Positions 43,568-53,135 of a stretch of 64,000 nucleotides of DNA are shown piece after piece. This stretch comes from JAKANT01 sp035502095. Lineage in GTDB: Bacteria; Pseudomonadota; Gammaproteobacteria; Burkholderiales; Burkholderiaceae_F. Position 1 is the first letter of the stretch. Each line of letters starts with the position of its first letter. The notes under the pieces were generated by a model. That model saw only the letters and a list, made by a program, of their open reading frames with translations, was not told the DNA's origin and made no database searches. The stretch lies in contig DATJUX010000043.1 in assembly GCA_035502095.1 (NCBI GenBank), forward strand, positions 1 through 64,000, in the 5' to 3' direction. Both the position numbers and the translations under genes were made by a program.

Positions 43568-46500
43568 TCAATCGGGACAGCGGAATTCCTGCAGTTCCTT
43601 CAGGCGGAACGGATTGTGCACGCTGCCCGTCGTGACGTCATACATTGCGCGCCTGCCGTCGACCGCGAAAGTCACGCGAAAACGTTCCGGCGTTGCGCCG
43701 GGCTCGATCTGCATCCGATCGAGCAACCGGAACAGCGCCCACTGTCCGCTCTCGCTGGTGGACGAATTGCGTCCGGGTTGCGGTGGCGACAGCTCGATGC
43801 GCGCCTGCAGGCCGCCACCCGGGCCCGGCCACTGGACGCTGGTTACGATCTCCGGGCCGTTCGCGTAGCTCACAACCTGGCTGTCGATGCTCAGATTGAA
43901 ACGCTGGATCGTTTCGTCCATGTAACTGGGCTTCAGCTGCAGCGTCAGGGACATCTGGTTGCCGCCCGTGCGGAAGAAAGTTTCCCGGATCACCTTGGCA
44001 CGCTGAAACTGTCGCAGGGCGCCGGTCGGATCGGACATGCGCCCGGCCGCGGTCTCGCGGAAGCTCCACGTCGGGGTGGATGTGTCGACCAGCGGGAACA
44101 GGGTCTTCTGGAAAAAGCCGTCGAACTTGCCGCCCGGTGCGAAGAGAGTGGCGAAGTCCTCCCGCGTCACGTCGTTCGCGCTGTTGGGCGTGAAGGGATA
44201 GCGTCCGGTGACCGCCTGCCGGCAGAAGTCGCTGACCTCGGTCTTCATCTGTGCAAAGACGTTGCCCTTGGTCCCGCCCAACACGACGTCGACCGCCGCG
44301 GCGGCGACGGTGTTGACCAGTGTGCGGGCGGGCTCCGGCATGCGCTGCGCTTCGGTCCTGGCCTGGTTCGGCGTCTCCGATGGCGGAGGCGGCGTGTTGG
44401 CCTTGATCGCCGCGTCGGCGGCGACCAGATCGGCGTTGATCTTCTTGATCAGATCGACGGTGCCGTCGACCGGCGCCGGCTGGTTGGGCGCGGGGCTCGT
44501 CGCATACCGGCGGATGGCCGCGAAGTACCGGTCGACCACGAGCTCGGGCGGCTCTCCGGGGCCCAGCACGGCTTCGGCCTTGCCGGGAGGCAGGACCTTG
44601 CCTGCGCCCTGCTTGACGATCTTCTTCGTCTCCTCGACCGTCTTCTCGATGATGTTCGACGATTCCGCCGGTCTGAGCGTCGTTTCGCCCGCGATCGCGC
44701 GCACCAGCGGCACGAGCGGGTTGTCGGGCCCGGACAACACGCGCGTGACCTCGAGGCTTTCGCGCAGTCCCGAGATATGGCGCAGCTTGATGTCGTTGAT
44801 GAAACCGTCCCACACCGTGATGTAGTCGTTGAGGTACATGCGGCGCACGTCCTCGATCACCCGCTGCACGAACAGCGGGTCGGCAAGCCTGGAAGGACTC
44901 GCATCGCTCGCGCCGAGCACCCAGCGTTCTTCGTCGGCGAGCTGCTTCGCGACTCCGTCGACCAGGCGCTTGAATCCGTTGTCGTATCCGTTCTTGGAAT
45001 AGAGGCCCGGCACGCCGCGCGTCAGGCGCTGGCCCGCTGCGTTCACGAACACGAGGTCGACCAGGTCGCCCGCGGCCTTGCGCGCGGTGAACTCGGGAAA
45101 TTCCTTGCCCCCGCCCTGCAGGCGCAGGCGCGTGTAGATGCGCTGTGACAGCGAGACGTTGCGCAGCTGGTCGCGCACCGATGTCACGAGCTGGACGTCC
45201 TGTTTGAGCAGGGCGCGCCGCCCGGTGGAACCGAGCAGCGCGTCCAGGTGCTGGTCGAGCTGCGCGCGGTCTTCGGCCGGCAGCGACGAGAGCAGCGTCT
45301 TGTTCCAGTCGTCGGTCACGATCTGGCGCACCGCCTCCGCGTCGAAGCGCTCGGGCGTCGTGAGCATGATGTACGCCTTGAGCGCTTCGTAGAGCGCATC
45401 GAGGTTGGCGCCGCCGCTGCGCAGCTGCTGTTCGATGCGCGCGGTCAACCGCGGCGGCAGCGTGTCGGCGAGCAGCTGGTCGTAGGAGACCTGCGCCGCG
45501 GCCTCGAGCCGGCTGCCCTGGTATAGGCCGAAGCCGTGCGACCAGGGCACGCTTTCGGGCGCGACCTTCGCCGGGAGTGCGCGCGAGGCCGCAAGCGCCG
45601 GCAGCAGCTGGACCAGGTCGCCCGAGACGGCGAGCGGGGTGGCATCCACGATCTTGCGCGTCTCGGCCGCGGCCTGCGCCGCCGCGGTGAGGTCGCGCCG
45701 ATTGTTGCTGTAGCTCGTGAGCCATGCGACCAGGAAAACCGCCGCGACCAGCGCGATGGCGCCATAACAGGCAATCGCGAGCCAGCGGCGTCGCCGCTCG
45801 ACGGCGAGATTGGCGCCGACGAGCTCCGCCTCCGGAAACACCACTTCGTTGAGCAGGCGGGTGAGGAAGAAGCTTTTGCCCGAGTTCTGGTTCGGCGGCA
45901 GGATCAGGCGGTCGAGGCGCAGCTCGCGCGCGATCGCGCCGAGCATGCGATCGATGGGCGTGCCTTCCTGCGTGCCGCTGATGAAATAGACCCCGCGCAG
46001 CAGCGGCGCCTCCTCGAACGACGAGCCCTCGAAGGTGAGACGCAGCAGTTCGTCGAGCGCATCGCGCAGGCCGCCGAACTGCTGCGGGAATGCGTAGATG
46101 CGCGCACGCCGCTGCGGATCGCGCTCGGCCTGCACGCGGCCGATCACGCCGTCGAGCAGGCGCTGGGTCAGGCGATCGAACTCGGCGCTGAATTGCTGGT
46201 TGGCGATGCCCGTCTGCGAAGGCGCGTAGTCGAACGTCGTGCCCCACACCTGCGCGCGCTCGGTCTTGTCGGTGTCGGCGAAGTAATCCATGAAGCCGGC
46301 GAGCAGGTCGCACTTCGTGACCAGGACGTACACCGGCATGCGGACGCCGAGCGTTCCGTGCAGTTCGTGCAGGCGCGCGCGCAGCGTCGCCGCGTGCGCG
46401 GCGCGCTGGTCGGCGGAGAATCCGAGCAGGTCCGTGACCGAGAGGGCGAGCAGCGCGCCGTTGATCGGGCGGCGCGGGCGGGCCTTCTTGAGCAGGGCGA

Positions 46501-47143
46501 GAAACCCGTGCCAAGCCTGCTTGTCCGCCTCCGGGTCGGCTTCGTGCGTGGTGTAGCGGCCGGCGGTATCGATGAGCACCGCCTGGTCGGTAAACCACCA
46601 GTCGCAGTTGCGCGTGCCGCCCACGCCCTTGATCGAGCCGCGGCCGAGCGAGTTGGCGAGCGGAAACGTCAGGCCGGAGTTCAGGAGCGCCGTGGTCTTG
46701 CCGGCACCGGGCGCACCGGCGATGACGTACCAGGGCAGTTCGTAGAGAAACTGGCGGCCGAACTTCCACGACAGCGACGACCAGAAGCCGCCCTTGGCGC
46801 CGAAGCGCATCTTGCGCAGCGTCTGCAGCGCGGCCTCGAAGCGTTCGCGCACCTGGCGCGCCTCGGGTGTCTCGGTCGCCACCGCCGGTGCGCCCTGCGC
46901 CGCGATGTCGGCGACGACCTGCTGGTTGGTCCTTCGCGCGCGCAAGGCACCGATCACCTTGCTCGCCACGTACAGAAGGATGACGAGTCCGATCAGGATC
47001 CAGCGTGCCGCCTCCGACGCGAGCGGCACGAAGCCCGCGATCGAAACGTACGGCCCGACGAACCAGATCACCAGCGACAGCGCCAGCAAGCCGAGCACCG
47101 CGAGCAGCCACGGATTCAGGAGCCAGCCAAGCAGCTTCTTCAT
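43568..47143 (-). CDS. tssM: TssM (IcmF), T6SS membrane complex ATPase-like
   Basis: The 1191-residue inner-membrane protein has two N-terminal transmembrane helices (about 12-30 and 47-62), then a cytosolic GTPase-like domain with Walker A GAPGAGKTT at residues 143-151. A third helix (ACYGAIALVAAVFLVAWLTSY) near residue 455 follows, and then a long periplasmic domain with the ImcF-like and DUF1215 regions. With TssL and TssJ it spans the envelope as the T6SS trans-membrane channel. Length is usual for the family. ATG 47143 is the start. Confidence 0.96.
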   Translation of the reverse strand: MKKLLGWLLNPWLLAVLGLLALSLVIWFVGPYVSIAGFVPLASEAARWILIGLVILLYVASKVIGALRARRTNQQVVADIAAQGAPAVATETPEARQVRERFEAALQTLRKMRFGAKGGFWSSLSWKFGRQFLYELPWYVIAGAPGAGKTTALLNSGLTFPLANSLGRGSIKGVGGTRNCDWWFTDQAVLIDTAGRYTTHEADPEADKQAWHGFLALLKKARPRRPINGALLALSVTDLLGFSADQRAAHAATLRARLHELHGTLGVRMPVYVLVTKCDLLAGFMDYFADTDKTERAQVWGTTFDYAPSQTGIANQQFSAEFDRLTQRLLDGVIGRVQAERDPQRRARIYAFPQQFGGLRDALDELLRLTFEGSSFEEAPLLRGVYFISGTQEGTPIDRMLGAIARELRLDRLILPPNQNSGKSFFLTRLLNEVVFPEAELVGANLAVERRRRWLAIACYGAIALVAAVFLVAWLTSYSNNRRDLTAAAQAAAETRKIVDATPLAVSGDLVQLLPALAASRALPAKVAPESVPWSHGFGLYQGSRLEAAAQVSYDQLLADTLPPRLTARIEQQLRSGGANLDALYEALKAYIMLTTPERFDAEAVRQIVTDDWNKTLLSSLPAEDRAQLDQHLDALLGSTGRRALLKQDVQLVTSVRDQLRNVSLSQRIYTRLRLQGGGKEFPEFTARKAAGDLVDLVFVNAAGQRLTRGVPGLYSKNGYDNGFKRLVDGVAKQLADEERWVLGASDASPSRLADPLFVQRVIEDVRRMYLNDYITVWDGFINDIKLRHISGLRESLEVTRVLSGPDNPLVPLVRAIAGETTLRPAESSNIIEKTVEETKKIVKQGAGKVLPPGKAEAVLGPGEPPELVVDRYFAAIRRYATSPAPNQPAPVDGTVDLIKKINADLVAADAAIKANTPPPPSETPNQARTEAQRMPEPARTLVNTVAAAAVDVVLGGTKGNVFAQMKTEVSDFCRQAVTGRYPFTPNSANDVTREDFATLFAPGGKFDGFFQKTLFPLVDTSTPTWSFRETAAGRMSDPTGALRQFQRAKVIRETFFRTGGNQMSLTLQLKPSYMDETIQRFNLSIDSQVVSYANGPEIVTSVQWPGPGGGLQARIELSPPQPGRNSSTSESGQWALFRLLDRMQIEPGATPERFRVTFAVDGRRAMYDVTTGSVHNPFRLKELQEFRCPD

Positions 47144-47166
47144 GGGCGGAATGCCCCCGCCCCGAC

Positions 47167-47222
47167 CCTTCCCCGCGAGCGGGCGAGGGATAAGCGGTGT
47201 TCTCCCCTGCGAAGCGGGGGAG
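47167..47222. repeat. GC-rich palindromes between tssL and tssM
   Basis: Two neighbouring hairpins, CCTTCCCCGC/GCGGGCGAGG (47167-47190) and CTCCCC/GGGGAG around GAA (47202-47222), lie within the 109-base tssL/tssM gap. They resemble the dispersed palindromic intergenic repeats of betaproteobacteria. A related one is at 62521. Confidence 0.5.
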
Positions 47223-47252
47223 GGTTAGGGAGAGGGCCGCAAGCAGGCCGCA

Positions 47253-48545
47253 CTACGTTCCCACCACCAGCGTGATCTCCACGCGCCGGTTCAGCGCGCG
47301 GTTCGCCGGCGTGTCGTTGCTGGCGACCGGCTGCGTCTCGCCGCGCCCGATCGCGCGCACGCGTTCGCGCGCGACGCCGTTGGCCGTGATGATGTCGCGC
47401 ACGCTGTTGGCGCGGGCCTGCGAGAGTTCGAAGTTGGACCCGAAGCGCAACGAGCGGATCGGGCGGTCGTCGGTGTGACCGGTGATTTCCACCCGGCCCG
47501 GAACCTGCGCCAGCGCGGCACCGATGCGCTGCATCAGGCCGCGCCGCTCGGCGTCGAGTTCGGCGGCGCCCGGCGCAAACAGGCCGTCGCCGCGGATCAC
47601 GATCACGCTGCGGTCGGCCTCGTCGCGCACGTCGAGCAGTCCGGCCTTGATGTCGTCCGCCAGCAGCGGTCGCAAGCGCGGACGCGTCGCAGGCAGGATA
47701 GGCGGAGCCGGCCCGGCGCTCGGAGCACGAATGGCGAGGATTGCGGCTTCGACCGGCGCCGCGCGACTGCCGAGCGAGGCGGCGAATCCGAAGTACGCGA
47801 TCAGCAGCACCGCGGCGGCAATCGCAGCCGTGACCCATAGCGGCAGCCACGACGCGAGCACGCTGCGTCCGCGCAGCGACGGCTGCCAGTGGTCGGACAA
47901 TGCGCGCACCGGCGTGCCGCGGTCGGCCGCGAGCAACTGCGCCAGACGGTCGCGCACCGCCTCGAGTTGCGCCTGCCCGCCGTCGATCACGCGATAGCGG
48001 CCCTGGAAGCCGAGCGCGAGGCACGCGTAGATGAGCTCGAGCAGGTCGCGGTTCGCGCTGACGTTTTCCGCCAGGCGGGCCATCAGCTGGAACACCTTTT
48101 CGCCGCCCCACGACTCGTTGTGGAACGCAACCAGCAGGCTGTTGCGCGCCCACGCGCCTGAGCCGCCCCACGGCGTGCTCGCGGCCGCCTCGTCGATCAG
48201 CGTGCAGAGCACGTAGCGCGCGGCCATCACGCGTTCGGCGGCGATGTTCTGCGCGCGGGCGCGGCGTTCGAACTCGCGGATCGAGTGCGCGATCTGCTCC
48301 TTGAGCTGGGTCGGGTTCGCATGGTGCGACGTGGCGCGCAGCTGCGGCACCAGCGCCAGCACGCTGTTGGCGAGCGAGACGAGCGGGTTGAGGCCGACGG
48401 CGACCGCCGGAAAATCGTGTGCGACATCGCCCGCGACCGGCGCCGGCGCCCGCGCCTGCGCGGCGGCACGCTGGCCCGGCGTCGGCATGACGAAGGTCCG
48501 GCCCGTCGGCACGTCGGCAAACGGATCGTCGTTCGAGGCTGCCAT
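47253..48545 (-). CDS. tssL: TssL (DotU) with C-terminal OmpA-like peptidoglycan-binding domain
   Basis: The 430-residue protein has a cytosolic DotU-type helical domain (NPLVSLANSVLALVPQLR, RYVLCTLIDEAAASTPWGG, ESWGGEKVFQLM). One transmembrane helix (LWVTAAIAAAVLLIAYFGF, about 236-255) follows, and then an OmpA domain (about 310-428) with HTDDRPI, SNFELSQARANSV and NRALNRRVEI. The OmpA part anchors the T6SS membrane complex to peptidoglycan, removing the need for a separate TagL. It overlaps nothing; tssK lies 30 bases upstream. Confidence 0.94.
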   Translation of the reverse strand: MAASNDDPFADVPTGRTFVMPTPGQRAAAQARAPAPVAGDVAHDFPAVAVGLNPLVSLANSVLALVPQLRATSHHANPTQLKEQIAHSIREFERRARAQNIAAERVMAARYVLCTLIDEAAASTPWGGSGAWARNSLLVAFHNESWGGEKVFQLMARLAENVSANRDLLELIYACLALGFQGRYRVIDGGQAQLEAVRDRLAQLLAADRGTPVRALSDHWQPSLRGRSVLASWLPLWVTAAIAAAVLLIAYFGFAASLGSRAAPVEAAILAIRAPSAGPAPPILPATRPRLRPLLADDIKAGLLDVRDEADRSVIVIRGDGLFAPGAAELDAERRGLMQRIGAALAQVPGRVEITGHTDDRPIRSLRFGSNFELSQARANSVRDIITANGVARERVRAIGRGETQPVASNDTPANRALNRRVEITLVVGT

Positions 48546-48575
48546 CGCTTGGATTCCGCTATTGCGCCGGACGCG

Positions 48576-49913
48576 TCATGCCTGCTGGCGGATCGCCCAC
48601 AGTTCCATCTCGAGGCCGGGAAAGTCGCCGGCTACGTGGATGGCGAGGTTGCCAGCGCGCTCGAACTGCTTCCACAGATCGCCGCTGCGCTCGAGCTCGA
48701 AGTAGAAGAAGCCCGCGTGATAGGGCAGCTGGCGCGGCGCGACCGGCAGGTTGCGCAGGCCGATGCCGGGCAACTGCAGGTTCACCAGGTCGCGGATGCG
48801 CTCGACCGGGCCGAGCTTGGACTGCGCCATGAAGCGCGCCTTGAGCTGCTCGGGCGGAAGCTGGGCGTTGACGGCGAGCACGAAACTCGCGGTGCGCACC
48901 AGCTCGAGATCGCCCACCGCCGCCGTACGCACGCCGTGCTTGCGATCGATCAGGTCGATCGCGATCGCCGCGTCCTCGATCCCGCGCGAGAAGAGATCGC
49001 GCAGTTCGTTCATCACCGGCGTGAAGCAGGCGGCCGGATCGTCGTGGTTGTAGGTCGGGAACGTGGCCGCGCGCCGGCCCGCGCCGACGAACGTCGCGAA
49101 CTCGCCGGCCAGCGCGACACAGTCGTCGTACAGCCGTTGCGGGTGCGCGTTGGCGAGGCGCGCGTGTTGCGAGAACACGGGCTCCCAGCGGTTGAACATC
49201 TGCAGCATCAGGAAGTGCGCAACCTCGGCGACACCGTGGCCGAGCTGGCCCATGCGTGCCGCGAGCGACTGCGCGCGTTGCGTGAGCAGGCCGTGCACGT
49301 GGCCGGCCATCTGCGCGAGATGCGGCGTTGCCGCCAGCGTGTGCTGGGGCGGGATGAACTCCGTCACCAGGACCACCTGGCCATCGGGGCGGCGCTGCTG
49401 CACGCGTGCGCACGCGACGGCGGCGTACGCGGCCGTCGTGTCCTTCGCGCGGAGGAGGCGCAGCTGCAACTGCCCGACCTGGATCGAGGCCGCCTGGTCG
49501 GATGCGCTGGTGTGATCGCGCGTGCTGAGTTCCTGCGCGCGATAGCGGGCGAGGCCCGTATCGGTGCCGCTGAAGTCGATCTCGGCGGCGCCCGGGCGCG
49601 CGAGCGGGACCGCGAGCATCACGAATTCGTCGCGCATGTCGGCCGCGACGTCGAGCGGAGGCGGCAGGGCATCGAACTCGGGCGCGGCGAAGGGCGTTCC
49701 GTCGGGCAGCACGCCGAAGGCCTCGGCAAGCGCGACCCTGCCGAGCGCAAGCGCAGCCTGGTCGACCGCCACGCGCGTGAAGCCCCATGCGTAGGGATGC
49801 GCCGCGCGTGCGCGCGCGTCGAGCTGCCGCTCGTGGTACCGCCCTTCCTGCTGGAAGTGGTGCGGCTGCAGGAACATGCCCTGCGACCAGACCACGCGGC
49901 TGCGCCAGCTCAT
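48576..49913 (-). CDS. tssK: TssK, T6SS baseplate protein
   Basis: The 445-residue baseplate component links the baseplate to the TssM/L membrane complex. The start MSWRSRVVWSQGMFLQPHHFQQEGRYHERQL is the family signature. The shoulder/head domain shows FLMLQMFNRWEPVF and the C-terminal FYFELERSGDLW. It is cytosolic. ATG 49913 follows the tssJ stop by 16 bases. Confidence 0.96.
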   Translation of the reverse strand: MSWRSRVVWSQGMFLQPHHFQQEGRYHERQLDARARAAHPYAWGFTRVAVDQAALALGRVALAEAFGVLPDGTPFAAPEFDALPPPLDVAADMRDEFVMLAVPLARPGAAEIDFSGTDTGLARYRAQELSTRDHTSASDQAASIQVGQLQLRLLRAKDTTAAYAAVACARVQQRRPDGQVVLVTEFIPPQHTLAATPHLAQMAGHVHGLLTQRAQSLAARMGQLGHGVAEVAHFLMLQMFNRWEPVFSQHARLANAHPQRLYDDCVALAGEFATFVGAGRRAATFPTYNHDDPAACFTPVMNELRDLFSRGIEDAAIAIDLIDRKHGVRTAAVGDLELVRTASFVLAVNAQLPPEQLKARFMAQSKLGPVERIRDLVNLQLPGIGLRNLPVAPRQLPYHAGFFYFELERSGDLWKQFERAGNLAIHVAGDFPGLEMELWAIRQQA

Positions 49914-49929
49914 GCGCGTTGCGATCCGG

Positions 49930-50397
49930 TCAGGGCATGACCGTCGCGATGACGGTGACGCCGTCGAGCGCCACGTTGATGCGATTCTTCGCGTTCGGTT
50001 TCACCGCGACGCTGGCGCGCCAGACCGCACGCTCGAGATCGCGGAACCCGACCGCGACACCGAGCACCTTGGTTTCGGGCGCCAGCTTGCGCTCGATCTT
50101 CTTGCCCTCGCCCGGGTTGAGCGTGAAATCGTCGCGCGCGACCAGGTCGGCGCCGAGCGTTTCGCGGTCGCGGTCGAACAGGCCCTCGTACGTGGCCGCA
50201 TCGAATCCGGCCGGCGTCTTCAGGTCGAACACCCGCACGACGACCGGCGAGGGCCGGCTCTGCTTGTTCGGATTCAACTGGTTGCCAGCGGCGAGCGTCA
50301 TCTCGAGGGTGGTCTCCTTCGGCCCGCCGCCACCGAACATGCTGCACGCACTCAGCATCGACACCGCGGCAAGCAAAACCACCACGCGTCGCTTCAT
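49930..50397 (-). CDS. tssJ: TssJ, T6SS outer-membrane lipoprotein
   Basis: The 155-residue lipoprotein has signal MKRRVVVLLAAVSMLSAC with Cys18 as the lipidated residue. The TssJ beta-sandwich shows PSPVVVRVFDLKTPAGFDAATYEGLFDRD and LGVAVGFRDLERAVWRA. It binds the periplasmic end of TssM. ATG 50397 gives the correct signal; longer frames upstream are unlikely. Confidence 0.95.
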   Translation of the reverse strand: MKRRVVVLLAAVSMLSACSMFGGGGPKETTLEMTLAAGNQLNPNKQSRPSPVVVRVFDLKTPAGFDAATYEGLFDRDRETLGADLVARDDFTLNPGEGKKIERKLAPETKVLGVAVGFRDLERAVWRASVAVKPNAKNRINVALDGVTVIATVMP

Positions 50398-50533
50398 CGT
50401 CGATCCCCGTCGCTGTTGCCGGACCCGCCCACCGGAGCGAGGGCAGGATAGCGACCAATCCATCTTGCCCGCGATGACTTAGGTAACCCGGTGCGCGCCC
50501 GCTCCCGGGCGCGTGACCGGAGTCATGCGGTGC

Positions 50534-51340
50534 TCACGAGGATTCCCAGTCGAACCCGGTCTTGTGAAACTCGCCGCCGGCGGCCGGCTTGCGCGGACGC
50601 TCGATCCAGCAGCCGATCGCCGAATAGTTGTCGTGGTCGGGATCGGTGTTCTGCGCGATGGTCTCGGCCATCGCATCGAGCCAGGCATCCACGCTCGGAG
50701 CGAGGCTCAGCTCGGATTCGATCTGGCCCCCAGCAAGACTGTCCCACCACCCGTCCGTGCAAAGCAGGAACGCGTCGCCGATTTCGAGCCGATACGGCTC
50801 GACCTGGACGGTCGGCTGCAGGTCGGTATCGGCGCCGAGGGCGGCGAGCAGCCGGTTCTTCTTCGGGTGGGTGCGCGCCTGCTCGGCGGGCAGGTAGCCC
50901 GAATCGACCATCCACTGCACGACGCTGTCGTCGCGGGTGACCGCAACGACCGCGCCCTGGCGCAGGACGTACAGGCGCGAGTCGCCGACGTGACCCCAGA
51001 GCGCGGTGCCTGCATTGGCATCGAGCGTGAGCACGACGATGGTGGCGTGCATCGACTGCGCCGGCCCCTCGGCGGCGCGCTGCGCTGCCTGCACCGCGTC
51101 GTGCGCGTCGAGCAGCAACTCGGCGAGATCGTCGGCATCGACCGGCGGGCGGGCGCGAAAGCCCTCGAGCACCTTGTTGACGGCGATGCGCGAGGCGACC
51201 GCGCCGCCGGCGTGGCCGCCGGCGCCGTCGGACAGGACCAGACAGCAATGGCCGTCGTCGCGGTGCTCGATGGCCGTGCAGTCCTCGTTGTAGTCGCGGC
51301 CGCCCGCGAACGAGCGGGCGACCGCCGCGATCGAGAACAT
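50534..51340 (-). CDS. pppA: PppA-type PP2C serine/threonine phosphatase
   Basis: The 268-residue PP2C phosphatase has metal-binding motifs DYNEDC, LSDGAGGHAGG, GDSRLYVLRQG and DNYSAI. In T6SS loci PppA/Stp1 removes the phosphate from Fha that the kinase PpkA adds, switching the system off. No kinase gene is visible in this window. Its ATG overlaps the tagH stop (ATGA), so the two are coupled. Confidence 0.92.
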   Translation of the reverse strand: MFSIAAVARSFAGGRDYNEDCTAIEHRDDGHCCLVLSDGAGGHAGGAVASRIAVNKVLEGFRARPPVDADDLAELLLDAHDAVQAAQRAAEGPAQSMHATIVVLTLDANAGTALWGHVGDSRLYVLRQGAVVAVTRDDSVVQWMVDSGYLPAEQARTHPKKNRLLAALGADTDLQPTVQVEPYRLEIGDAFLLCTDGWWDSLAGGQIESELSLAPSVDAWLDAMAETIAQNTDPDHDNYSAIGCWIERPRKPAAGGEFHKTGFDWESS

Positions 51341-53019
51341 CAGGGCGGCGCCGTGGGTGTGTCTTCCTGGGCTTGCGACAGCCGTTCTACCTGCTCGGCG
51401 TACGCCGCGACGAACGCCTTGCCGAACAGCTCGTGAAAATCGTCTTCCGCATCGCTGCGGATCATCCGGTAGTGCTGCAGGAACAGCTCCCACAGCTTGG
51501 CCTTGCGATTCATCGGCAGCAGCGCATCGAGCACGCTCTGGCCGGTGAGGCGCCCCTCGAGCAGCTCGGGCTGGAACCGCTCGAGCACGCCCGCGAGCGC
51601 GGCGCGCATGCCGGCCATCGTGCCGATCTGGTGCGACTGCAGGTCGACCATCGCGTCGCGGATCGCCTCCGGTCCGGCCATGAAGCCGCGCCCGGGAGGC
51701 TGCAGGAGCTGCATCAGCGCCACGGTCGCATCGGGCGAGAACTTGAGCGGATTGTTGTCGCGCACCTGGATCACCGTGACCGCCGCGCGCAGCTCGTTCT
51801 TCGCCGCCGCGCGCACCGCGATGAGCTGCAGCATGCCTTCGATGGCCGAACGCAACATCACGCCGATCGTGCGCATCATCTCCGGCGTGATGCCGCGCGG
51901 AAGGGCGATGTCGACCCCGGCCCCGTCGAGGAACCCGCTCCAGATTTCGTCCGCCGTGTAGCTCGACTTCACGGCCGGCCCCGCGGGTGCCGCCGGCGTG
52001 GCCCCTCGACGCGCCGCGGCGGCACCGGCGGGCGCGGCCTTCCTGGCGGGCGTTCTGGGTTTCGGTGTCGGTGCGACCGCGGGTGGCTTGAAGGCGCCCG
52101 CGAGTTCGGGCACGTGGTTCGACGCTGCCGGCTCGACCGGCGGCGGCGGAGCCGCCGGGGGTGTGTCGAACATCGCGAGAGGATCGAGCGACGGCGCGGG
52201 TTCCTGCTTCTTTTCCTGCGCCGCGCCCGGCGCCAGGAAATCGGCCAACGGATCGCGCCCCGGCGTGGCGTCGAGCCCGAACATTTCGTCGAGCGACGGT
52301 CCGCCGCTGGGGGCGCCCTTGATCAGGTCGAGCGGGTCTGACGGCGCGAGCGGCGCCTCCTTGGCGGGCGGCGGCGGTGCCGGTGCGAATTCAGCGAACG
52401 GATCGAAGTCGTCGGGCAGGCGCGCGTGGCCGGTCTGCGGCGCGGCTTGAGCGGACGGACTGCGCGGCGCGGCCGGAGGCGGTTGCAAAGGCGGCAGTGG
52501 CTCGGCCGAAGGACTGAGAAGATCGGCGAACGGATCGCTGCCGCCCTGCGGGCGTCCGCCCGCCGCCCCCGGACCGAGCAGGTCCGCGAATGGATTGGCG
52601 CCGACCTGGGCCGGAATCGCGGGCGGCGGGGGCGGTTCCGCTGCCGGTGGGCGCGGCGCGGTCTGGACGCGCCCGCGCAGGATCGTGACCGCGCTGTCGG
52701 TCTGCTCGTATTCGACCGTGAGGCGATAGCCGCCGATGCGCAGGTCGTCGTTCGGCTTCAGCGGCACCTTGACCCCGGGCCCGAGCGGCAGCCCGTTGTG
52801 CACCACCGGGTTGGCGCTGCCGACGTCTTCCAGCCAGTAGGTGTTGGCGCCGAACGAAACGTGTGCCTGGACGCGCGAGATCAAGCGTTCCGGGTCGGGC
52901 AGCGTCATCGTGGCGTTGTCCGACCGGCCGATCGAGCCCCCGCGTTCGTCGAAGCGCCCGACCAGCGGCTGACTGAGCGGACTTTCGTTGAGGCTGAGAC
53001 CGCGTAAGACGAGATTCAT
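51340..53019 (-). CDS. tagH: TagH, FHA-domain T6SS regulator
   Basis: The 559-residue protein has an N-terminal FHA domain (GRSDNATMTLPDP, ISRVQAHVSF, LEDVGSANPVVHNGLP) that binds phosphothreonine. A long Pro/Ala-rich linker of repeated DPFADLL/DPLADFL-type motifs (about 150-360) follows. A C-terminal helical domain of the TIGR03354 type (DEIWSGFLDGAGVDIALPRG, LLPMNRKAKLWELFLQHY, FHELFGKAFVAAYAEQVERL) comes last. It scaffolds T6SS assembly control. ATG 53019. Confidence 0.93.
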   Translation of the reverse strand: MNLVLRGLSLNESPLSQPLVGRFDERGGSIGRSDNATMTLPDPERLISRVQAHVSFGANTYWLEDVGSANPVVHNGLPLGPGVKVPLKPNDDLRIGGYRLTVEYEQTDSAVTILRGRVQTAPRPPAAEPPPPPAIPAQVGANPFADLLGPGAAGGRPQGGSDPFADLLSPSAEPLPPLQPPPAAPRSPSAQAAPQTGHARLPDDFDPFAEFAPAPPPPAKEAPLAPSDPLDLIKGAPSGGPSLDEMFGLDATPGRDPLADFLAPGAAQEKKQEPAPSLDPLAMFDTPPAAPPPPVEPAASNHVPELAGAFKPPAVAPTPKPRTPARKAAPAGAAAARRGATPAAPAGPAVKSSYTADEIWSGFLDGAGVDIALPRGITPEMMRTIGVMLRSAIEGMLQLIAVRAAAKNELRAAVTVIQVRDNNPLKFSPDATVALMQLLQPPGRGFMAGPEAIRDAMVDLQSHQIGTMAGMRAALAGVLERFQPELLEGRLTGQSVLDALLPMNRKAKLWELFLQHYRMIRSDAEDDFHELFGKAFVAAYAEQVERLSQAQEDTPTAPP

Positions 53020-53135
53020 GGCTTGCCGCGCCCGCGTCGCGATGCGGGTCGATGGCAGTAGAAGTGCCGCGCCCGGGAGCGTCAATCAACGAAAGTCATG
53101 CGGCGACTACGCGGCGGCGCGCGCGGGGAGAGATG

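Noticed and set aside
47167..47222. T6SS intergenic hairpins as rho-independent terminators
   Set aside because: No T run follows either stem in the direction of transcription, and the genes on both sides belong to one operon.
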